Below are positions 29,642 to 37,575 of a DNA stretch of 37,575 nt, one piece after another (the first letter of the stretch is position 1; the number at the start of each line of letters is the position of its first letter). The notes under the pieces are model-generated. The model was given only the letters and a program-made list of their open reading frames with translations, did no database searches and had not been told where the DNA came from. Both the position numbers and the translations under genes were made by a program. The stretch lies in contig NW_003314318.1 of NCBI RefSeq assembly GCF_000143415.4, forward strand, positions 985,882 to 1,023,456, read 5' to 3'. The DNA is from Selaginella moellendorffii (Eukaryota; Streptophyta; Lycopodiopsida; Selaginellales; Selaginellaceae).

Positions 29642-31130
29642 CTGTGAAGAGAGCGATCAAGCCAAGATGTTAAGGGAAATTGTAAAACAATATGTACATG
29701 GCTAAAGTAAGGATGATTGCATAGATTGTTCTTCACCTTGAAATGAGAACCATTAGAACGAAACTAGTGAAGTACCTGAATTTGCAAGATGCCTTTTTTA
29801 TCCGATGGCCTTTGTCAATTATAATGTAATGCCTACTCAATTTGGTCTATTGTTTGTCACAAGAATATTAAATCGTTGCTAGCGTTCCCTAGATAAACTG
29901 CGATCAACAGTCAGTCATGAACAAACTTCCGTGCTTTCGTGCGCTGAACAGATGACGCCGCTCATCAGGAGTACCAGTATATGCAAGTTTGATCTGACAT
30001 CTAATTTGGCAACACCGATGAAGGTACAACGCCTCGATCATGCTTGGCCTCGTTTAGATAGCATATCAAAGCAATCACCTGCAAACCACACATTATACAT
30101 CACAGCCTTAACAAAATAATAAAGAAACGTACCTGAATAGCGCGATCGTCAAGTCTCTGCATCAGCGTCCGCTACGGAGCCGACTTCTCGCTCCCGGGGC
30201 CTATTACTGATGTGTCCAGCTTCTCCGTGGATTACACCGGCTTAGTAGATTGCCTGCTTGAGAGTGGGATGCGGGCAACCTTGCTGAAGAATCCTGCCCA
30301 AGTTTGTTCGTGTGTTCGTCGTCAGGCCCTGAAGGAACTTGATAACATCCCCGCTCTTACACGCAAAAGGACCTTTCTCGGCTAGCAGCGTCGGACCCCC
30401 GGAGATAACTCGGACGCTCGAGGAGGAAACGACAGCGACGAGTGAGAAGCTTTTGCTTCTCACATTTTTAGCATAGCACCTAAGCGCCAGACTGTAGCTG
30501 GAATTTTTCTTCTTGCGTATACCCTCAATCCCTGTTACCCGACTAGTTCTCCAGACTCCTGCTCGTCCTTCTCGTTGCTTGCTTCCAGTTTCCCGGCCCT
30601 TACTATGCTGTACTAGAGTTACTGGAGCATTCTATACTATTCCCAACGTTCAATAAGTAGACTTGGTGTAAGGATCCTTTCAAGGAGAAAGAGAAAGAGG
30701 GGATTACTCAGTGAAGGAAATGGCGAGACAGCGCCTGACCGTTGGAAGGAGGCGATTCGATGTTCACATCTGCAAGGAAATGTACTTGATCGAATCAACC
30801 TCATCAGAAGATTCCCGTTTGAATCGAAAAAGCGACGATCTCGCAAACCCTAATAGCATTCTTCCAAGAGTTTGCTCGAGTGATGACGATCATCCTCACT
30901 TATGAGACGCATTCGGGTCGTTGTCTCACCAAAGATCAAAGCAAAAGTAATGATCCGAAATTCAATACAGTTTTTCATACAAAGGGATCACTGACCATTC
31001 TCTATGATCTTCCTCAGTGGCTCCTCTGGATCCTCAGACTCGCGCCTATTCGAAGTGCTGGCAAAGAAGAAATGATTTATAAACATTTAATCGCACCTTG
31101 TAAACTCCTTAATACATGAAAGGCTTACTT
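29642..31130. other. Region with scattered coding-like pieces, no assembled gene
   Basis: Between the broken acidic gene and the kinase-like gene both strands show unassembled coding-like stretches. Minus strand: MQRLDDRAIQ joined by a GTACGT...TTTGCAG intron to VIALICYLNEAKHDRG and a stop (about 30165-30020); a 73-codon frame at 30242-30463; and, at 31090-30780, SNRRESEDPEEPLRKIIEN, NDPNASHK and LFRFKRESSDEVDSIKYISLQ. Plus strand: YGADFSLPGPITDVSSFSVD runs over 30155-30390 opposite the minus frame. These may be the 5' part of the same acidic minus-strand gene, or unrelated relics. No single model closes. Confidence 0.35.
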
Positions 31131-31151
31131 TTGGCTCTCTAGGGTTACTAG

Positions 31152-32600
31152 ATGGCCGTGTCGTTGTTTTCTTTGCTTCGAACGCACATCCCCAGCCCGG
31201 GTTTCACAGGTTCCTCTCCGCTTTGTGACAGTCTTATAGGAGAGCACACTCCCAGCGGTGGCTACAAGGTATGGGAATCATTCGCGTCGGAGCTCCAACT
31301 CTTTCTCTCCGCGCTCTACTCACAGCCGGATAGCGCCCCAGTCTTTACAGATCCTCACCCGCTAGTTGGTGCTGAAACCACAAACCGCGAAGAGGCATCT
31401 GCAAGACTGTATGCGTCCCTTGTGATTCCGGTGCAAGAGCTGTCTGCTGAGTACCACAGACGGTTTCAAGTTGGCGGTGGACTCCATCTCACCCATATCG
31501 AAGCTGCATTCGTCATGTATGGCAACGCGGACGAAAGTACTTCTCAGCCGCCAAATGCATTTGCAACAAATACCCTTCGAGGGTTTCTTGTGCTCGAGCC
31601 AGACGTGTTGCTGCAGGGTCTGACAGTTTCGGGTGGTGATGCCCACAAGATATTTGCTCGAGCGGCTGGCTATTTATACTACAACAGATCGGGGTACGCT
31701 TGTGTTACAAGCATTAAGCGCGCATTTTTTTGCAGGCTGAGCCGTGAGGAGGACGTTTTCCAGGTCTCTGATCACGTCGTCTTTGATATGAATTCGCCAC
31801 CACACGGCGCACGATCGCCGACTCTTTTCGAAGCTCTCTTCTTCTTGATGCACCTCATGTTTCAGGAGTCAAATCTGCCTCGGCCACAGCAGCGTTTGGA
31901 TCAGCCTTTTCCACGCAGAAAACGAATCAAGTATAACTCAGCTGGACCCAGCACAGTCAATGCTCGGTCCAGGATCTACAAGGAACAGGCTGTGGATCTG
32001 CGTACACAGATGTCAGAGCTTTGCAGATCTATGAACTTCAGCTTCAAAGACATTGAGGACATTGTCACACTACAGCTCTCGGATTTGAAGCTCTCGAGCT
32101 GGCGTCAGATTCACTCTGGTGAACAAGTCTCTGTCTTTCAGGGGAGATTCAAAGGCGAAAAGGCTGTCTTCAAATCAGTGGACGTGTGCAAGGCTCCCGA
32201 CAAGCTGCGGAAGATGGTACGTGAAGTGTGGGTGATGGCGAGATTGAAAAGCCTGCAAGGGGATGTTATCCCTCGCCTCTATGCGTCTGGTTTCCTGGAT
32301 GGAGGGATCTGGCTTACCATCATGCAAGACATTGGAGGAACGAGCATTGACAAGAACTATGAGGAGCTTTACAAGGATAGCTATCTCACCGCAGCAAAGT
32401 CTGCCTTGAGCGTGATACACAGGGCAAATGCGAGTCACGGTCGAGTTGAGTCCTCCAACATCATCGTTGGAGAAGGTGGCAAAGTTATGTGGATCGACCT
32501 TGAAGCAGTGTGTTTCTTTGGCTGCGATGGCGATGCAGATGATCTGTTGCATTTCGTTCGTGAAGATCTTAAACAAATCCCGGTTTGTAGATCAAACTAA
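31152..32600 (+). CDS. Two-part protein with kinase-like C-terminal half lacking the catalytic Asp
   Basis: A single open frame of 482 aa in a window where other genes of this size are split. The C-terminal about 160 residues read as a protein-kinase fold: glycine-poor loop, VFQGRFKGEKAVFKSVDV with the ATP lysine (about 340), a REVWVMARL alpha-C Glu, a hinge around IMQDIGG, then HGRVESSNIIV (about 429-439) in place of the H-G/R-D catalytic loop and MWIDLE in place of DFG. The loop Asp is replaced, so it is probably a pseudokinase. The N-terminal about 300 residues are not recognised. The arrangement recalls fungal-type kinases (FunK1-like) and REase-kinase Crinkler-type proteins, an impression only. 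31694-31735 looks like a 42-nt in-frame intron (GTACGC ... TTTTTTTGCAG). Confidence 0.65.
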   Translation: MAVSLFSLLRTHIPSPGFTGSSPLCDSLIGEHTPSGGYKVWESFASELQLFLSALYSQPDSAPVFTDPHPLVGAETTNREEASARLYASLVIPVQELSAEYHRRFQVGGGLHLTHIEAAFVMYGNADESTSQPPNAFATNTLRGFLVLEPDVLLQGLTVSGGDAHKIFARAAGYLYYNRSGYACVTSIKRAFFCRLSREEDVFQVSDHVVFDMNSPPHGARSPTLFEALFFLMHLMFQESNLPRPQQRLDQPFPRRKRIKYNSAGPSTVNARSRIYKEQAVDLRTQMSELCRSMNFSFKDIEDIVTLQLSDLKLSSWRQIHSGEQVSVFQGRFKGEKAVFKSVDVCKAPDKLRKMVREVWVMARLKSLQGDVIPRLYASGFLDGGIWLTIMQDIGGTSIDKNYEELYKDSYLTAAKSALSVIHRANASHGRVESSNIIVGEGGKVMWIDLEAVCFFGCDGDADDLLHFVREDLKQIPVCRSN

Positions 32601-33294
32601 TTGTATGGAAGATCTAATACTGTAGCGTTTTCATGTTCCTCTATCCACGAGTGGAAAGACTATCCAAATATGCGCTCTGCTTGATTTCGGGATTCTGATC
32701 TTATTGAAAGCTTGACTATGAAGACATAGGAATTATTTGATCATAGTAATCGTAGTTTTTTTATTTTTTATTTTTTGTAAAATAAAGAAAAATTGCCTAA
32801 TAAAAGATTAATCTACTTTGCATCTCCTCATCTCCAATCTTCTTCTTGCATTTCAGGCTAGCTGTATGTGATAATGTATATACTGAATTGATTTTGCAGT
32901 TCTGTTTTGGAGTCTACTAATTTTGTAATGCACAGTTTAAAAGGTCGTATTAATCATGATAACATTGTAACTCCAATTGTGGATATTAAACAACCCTGGC
33001 CAACGACCAATCGCTCTGTCACTACTGGCTGAAGAAACACAGCCACATTGGCAGATCGGCCATTTCCCATTGCCCTGTTGCCCTTGCTTGGATACATTTG
33101 AGAAAGAAATTATTAATGGTAAATAAAAGCAAAGCAGTAAAATCAGGTGCAAATGAAGGTGGAGAGAGAAACAAAAATTCAAACCAATAAAAGAGAAATT
33201 TACACTAAATCCTAGACCCTTCTACTTTTTTCATGTTAAGTAAATATAAAGTTTGAAAGAAATATTTAAAGCAGATATAATTATCCTTCTTACT
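32601..33294. other. 3' flank and AT-rich spacer
   Basis: Downstream of the kinase-like gene, with poly(T)/(A) runs and an aataaag-type signal near 32781. No gene was assigned. The weak frame at 32937-33182 (minus) is low-complexity. Confidence 0.5.
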
Positions 33295-34010
33295 AGATAT
33301 GGTAACAAATATGTGATTATGCTTTATATTTACAATATTTTTATACTTATACAAGCAATCGAAACTTGATTGTCTATAATATTTTTGTCATAGGATATGC
33401 CATGTATGCATGTGGCATGACATCTCATATTACCATGAAAAATTGATACCATATAATTGTAAGCAAGAGTGCACTTTTTTTTTCAATCAATTAAAAGTTT
33501 TAGGATTTAGATTTGAGTATTATTGTGCTGTGTGACCTCTCAGAAAGTTCAAATTTAAGAGTTTACAACCAATGCCCACATATAAAAGAATTATGTTCAA
33601 AATATTATTTTATGAGTTATACTATATTACAACAATTTAAATAAACATGTATTTTTCTTTTATATATTTTGCAATCTTACATAATTTTTTACCAAGCCAC
33701 CCACCTTAGGTACACCTCTTCTCATGGGAGGCATATCTTTCCCCCAAAATTGCCATTATAAATTGTTTGCCATAATTAAATTTATAATTAAAATAAAAAA
33801 GTTTTTAGCAAATATATAGCAATGAATATGTGATTACATCTAAAAACATTATATATTTACACATGTGTGAATTTTCTTTTTAGTTGCATACAAATGTATT
33901 ATGCACACAATCACTTTTCAATTGCTATATAGGAAATCAAAACATAATTATGTATATGATATTTTTGTCATGGGATAACCATGGGGTATGACACATCAAA
34001 CTGCTATACA
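33295..34010. repeat. Diverged direct repeat pair in AT-rich DNA
   Basis: The segment about 33300-33440 (aacaaatatgtgattatg ... atatttttgtcataggatatgcc ... catgaca) recurs about 500 bp downstream at about 33800-34010 (aatgaatatgtgattaca ... gatatttttgtcatgggataacc ... tatgacacat). A weaker third trace (ctataggataaccatgaaa) is at about 34799. The repeats are non-coding. Confidence 0.55.
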
Positions 34011-35240
34011 AGACTAATGCAATATCATTTTAGATAACATGATGTCACTGTAAATTTAGTAATGTTTCTTTTGTATCATTCTTTTGTCATTGAGCACAGA
34101 TTTATGATCTCTTGATTATGATCCTCTTTTTCTTCTCATTTCACATAGTTATAATTTATTTCTTGCAGCTTAAAAGTGTATTTCAATTGCAATATGCCCT
34201 AATTAGTAAGCACAATGCTTCAATCATTCTTACAAATGCCCCTCATTTCTATTTGTAGCATGGTGCCCTAATTTAGGTAGTAATCGATTAGAATGGAGGG
34301 GAATATCAATTTGGAGTGCAAGGGCAAAGGGCAAAACATTTCTTTCAATGCTTGGGGTGTTGAGTGTGGTGGTTTTTCCTTAAGTAAATGGGCTTTGTTA
34401 TAATTATGGTAATATATTAACTCCATTGATTTTTTATTTTCTAATCACAAGTGTAAACTTTTGGCCTTATAGTGGTTTATTGCACTTTGGTATAAATTGA
34501 TAGTGTATACTTTTTGTTCTTGGGTCTTTGCTTCTTGGTATGAACTTTATGGTTGTTGTAGTCACTATGTTGTGGTGAGTGAGAAAAATTGCAACATAAT
34601 GCTTACATATAAATAAATTTCTACTTTTTGTAAGTTTCTATTCATTCCTCTCTAATGCATGTCTTAATGTGTGTGTTATTTTAGATTCTTTCTATATTTT
34701 ATAAAGCTAAAACTTTAGTTTTTCTTTATTCTTTACAAAATGATATATAGCTACATGTAGTGTATATGGTTTTCACCCTTTATCATATGGTGTTTTACTA
34801 TAGGATAACCATGAAACCTAACCCTCTACATGGTACATGCCACGTGTCCAAGGGCAATAGAAAGAAATTTGAATTTTAGAGCCTTGGGCCATTAAATGAA
34901 GGGACTAAACTAAACTCCCAAACTTGCATCCAAGGACTGAAGGAATTAAAACATAAAGTAATTCTTAAGAGTTTAGCCTAAGAAGCAAAGAAACAAGAGT
35001 ATGGAGTGACATTGGAATTGTCCTAGAGTATCTAGCTTCCCAATACCAAAATTAGCACGTAAAATGGAGCCAAATGAAATTTAGTATTATTTTAGTATAT
35101 TAGTGGCTTAACATGAGGATATAAGTACTCCACCAGCTAGTATGGTATAGAATTTGAGCTTAAACTCAAACTAGATGTAAAATAAAGACAAACATGTATG
35201 TGAAATTTATACTATACCTCATGTTGGTTGGTTATATTCA
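34011..35240. other. AT-rich non-coding DNA
   Basis: No open frame with protein-like composition, no RNA gene and no conserved motif was seen. Confidence 0.5.
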
Positions 35241-36128
35241 ATTTACCCACTATTGCTATTATATATTTGGAGCCCTTTATAGCCTTATGCTTTGGGCTTT
35301 CACCCTAGTACTAGGAGTTATCTCTAAAATAAGCTTCAAACTTACTAAATATAGAATAGTGCTAAATTGCAAATTTGGACAAGTGACTAAATAAATATAA
35401 AACTATACATTTTCTTTGTTCTCCATTTTTTTTTTTATTCTTCTTGGTCCTTCTTTACTCCTTATTTCCTCTTTCTCTATAGAAATAATAGTGTAAAAAA
35501 GTTTCAAACAACAAGAAACAATTATTAATTCCTACTCACATTGATCAAAACATAGTCACATATCTTGCTTCTTTTTGTCATTCTCTAGCATCAAATTAGT
35601 ATAATGATTTTTCCACATTTTTAGATCTTGCATGATTTTAATATTTTAGGTGTTTTTGTCCTTGATAAAGTTTCAACTTTTGGTTCTCCAATCTACATGA
35701 AAGTGTTTCATTGTGACGTTGCATTTGGTCTTCTAAAGTTTGCATAACAAAAATTTGTATAAAAATTTGAATATAAGTTTTGAGGAAACAAAATTCTTTG
35801 CCTGGTATTTCTTGCTTGCTCTTCCTCTTATATCTATTCCAGATTTTAGCATTGTCAATTGGAAAAAATAGCATTAGAAGGAAAAAAAAAATATAACAAA
35901 ACTTACAATTTCACAATTGTGAACTTTGATTTTATGTTGATTTAAAGCTAGTGAGGAAGGGTTTAGGGTTTAAGCCATGCTTGATCTACCCACTATCCCT
36001 ACTATACATTTGGAAAACTCTATAGCCGTATACTTTGGGCTTTTACCCTAGTACTAAAAGTTAGTCTCTAGAATAAGTTTGAAACATATTAAATATGGAA
36101 TGGTACCAAATTGCAAATTTGGACATAA
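35240..36128. repeat. Direct repeat of about 145 bp, two copies
   Basis: Copy 1 (about 35243-35385) and copy 2 (about 35987-36128) share tacccactat, tatannatttgganna, ctatagcc, tactttgggctttnaccctagtacta, ctctanaataagnttnaaac, taaatatngaatngt and aaattgcaaatttggacaa. They are estimated at around 80 percent identity by eye and are in the same orientation, about 745 bp apart. This is probably an uncharacterised repeat family. Confidence 0.7.
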
Positions 36129-36664
36129 GAGTAATACCATTGTGTTTAAAATAAGCTCTACATTCCATAAATATACATAACTCACAAATCTAGACACTCT
36201 TTATAAGTAGTTAATAAGACCAAACAGAACTAACATGTGGGGCATGATAGCAAAGGTGTTTGATAGACATAGTAAACTATCATTTGGTGATATTAAGGGA
36301 CTAATCTTAAATTTTTTTCATAATAACATGTATAGAAGTTGTTATCACAAGAATAAAATAAAACATTTCTAGCCTATAGTGTTGGAAACTAGAGAGGAAA
36401 GCCAAGCCCTAAACCTTAAATTCTAAACTCTTTTTTATTGGGGAAATAACTAACCAATTATCTTGAAACCCTCCTCAAATATGGATAGTATTTGCTAAAT
36501 GGTCTTGATGGAATAATCTATCTAAACCCTAGGGTTTAAATATCTGTGTGTAGGGCACTGCATTCCTAGGATTTAGAGAGATTGTTAAAGACCATTCACC
36601 CAAGTTACTAAATGTTAAAATCTTTGGAAGGTTGTGATAGCAATATAATTAGTTTAGTATCTAT

Positions 36665-36669
<5 letters not shown>

Positions 36670-36719
<50 letters not shown>
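36670..36719. repeat. (AT)n microsatellite, about 25 units
   Basis: An uninterrupted AT dinucleotide run of about 50 bp. A shorter run of about 20 bp lies at 37147-37167. Confidence 0.95.
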
Positions 36720-36723
<4 letters not shown>

Positions 36724-36771
36724 TAATTACTTTGAAGTAGTTTTGTGTGTTATTTTATTTTTGGCATTTAT

Positions 36772-36978
36772 CATAGCCCTAATCCCTAAATCCAGGGTTT
36801 AGGGTTTAACCCTAGAACTGGGTTTAGGGTTTAACAGGGTTTAACTCTAAAACCCTAAGCCTAGGGGTTGGTTATGCCTCCAAAAATTATAGCTGAAATA
36901 TGTCTATGCTTAGAATATACTTTGGGTTTTAGGATTTAAATGTTTTGTTTTAAACCCTAAACCCTAGGGTTAAAACTT
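36772..36978. repeat. Degenerate interstitial telomere-like repeats (TTTAGGG/CCCTAAA)
   Basis: Clustered units of the plant telomere heptamer in both orientations. Examples are gggtttagggtttaaccctagaac and gggtttagggtttaac at 36794-36838 and taaaccctaaaccctagggtt at 36952-36972. Isolated copies lie at about 35959, 36405, 36528 and 37324. The units are interrupted, so this is an interstitial or subtelomeric relic and not a telomere end. Confidence 0.75.
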
Positions 36979-37575
36979 TATAATAAGAAACCCTATTAGG
37001 AAATGGTGGCTTGTAAACTATTGCTAAAGTTGGTCTTGGTTTAGTCTTATATGTTGTGTAAGTCAGATTTTTTGGATTTTTAACTCCATCTTAAGAAGAT
37101 GGAGAGGGTCAAATATATAAGCATCACTTAATTTACCAAAAAACTATATATATATATATATATATATTCATTCTTTATGTCCTTTAGGGACCAATTACAA
37201 AAGAATTGGGCAAGCTGATCAATTGCTCTAAAAAAGAGTCATCACTTGCTCAGTAGGAGGGGAGCTAGACATTGCTGATGGAGTGCATCCCCTCCCTGGG
37301 CTGCTCAAAGGATTGTATCTAATTTAGGGTTTAGGGTTAAAGAGTTAAAGTGAATGATTTTCTTGTTGTAAGTCCAAAAACTCTAAAATGTCAAACTCCT
37401 AATGCCTAAACATGGAATCTTCAACTAATGAAGAAGGTTTATTATCTGAGATACACTTATAGAATCTAGTTTGCAACATAACTGAAAAAACTATCAAGCC
37501 TCAAAAAGAGGAAAAAATGAAAGGAAATCTTTATGATAGTTTAGTGTAACATATGTGATTATGGGATAAATTAAG
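36979..37575. other. AT-rich non-coding DNA to the window end
   Basis: Contains a second (AT)n run and one tttagggtttaggg pair near 37324-37337. No gene was seen. Confidence 0.5.

Noticed and set aside
35194-35394. 66-codon plus frame with hydrophobic residues
   Set aside because: It lies within copy 1 of a non-coding direct repeat; the second copy is not open in the same frame.

Overview
This is a nuclear genomic window from a land plant. The genes are classic plant ones: an organellar RecA, a plant-type polygalacturonase, an LCAT-like phospholipase, a plastid ribose-5-phosphate isomerase, nsLTP and PLAT proteins, and an HMGB protein. They are interrupted by many very short GT-AG introns, mostly 50-75 nt. 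Degenerate plant telomere units (TTTAGGG) also occur. The compact genes, tiny introns and head-to-head pairs fit a lycophyte such as Selaginella best; the species is an inference and was not tested.

Layout. 1-1.6 kb is AT-rich and holds a broken Merlin/ISXO2-type DDE transposase. 1.8-12.6 kb is a dense gene island: polygalacturonase (+), mitochondrial-type RecA (-), pseudouridine synthase (+), folylpolyglutamate synthase (+), a collapsed PLP-decarboxylase pseudogene (-) and an ATM-type half ABC transporter (+). 12.6-15.8 kb is an AT-rich island of small secreted proteins: PLAT domain (-), nsLTP (-), a second decarboxylase fragment (+), and an unrecognised four-cysteine secreted protein (+) with a decayed relative upstream. 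15.9-20.5 kb holds a conserved-looking 647-aa protein (-) head-to-head with a Rho_N/SAP-like protein (+), then an sHSP (+). 21.5-25.7 kb holds an LCAT4-like acyl hydrolase (-) head-to-head with plastid RPI (+). 26.1-27.1 kb holds an HMGB gene (-). 27.4-31.1 kb carries coding-like but broken minus-strand exons of an acidic protein. 31.15-32.6 kb is a single open frame with a kinase-like C-terminal half lacking the catalytic Asp. 32.6-37.6 kb is AT-rich non-coding DNA with diverged direct repeats, (AT)n tracts and telomere-like units.

The genes do not form a pathway. RecA and the pseudouridine synthase share a promoter region of about 150 bp, and the pseudouridine synthase stop lies only 12 nt before the folylpolyglutamate synthase ATG. 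Gene models were spliced by hand; reading frames close across all exons of the main genes, which supports them strongly. The least explained items are the secreted four-cysteine protein, the kinase-like gene, the acidic broken gene and the dispersed decarboxylase pieces.
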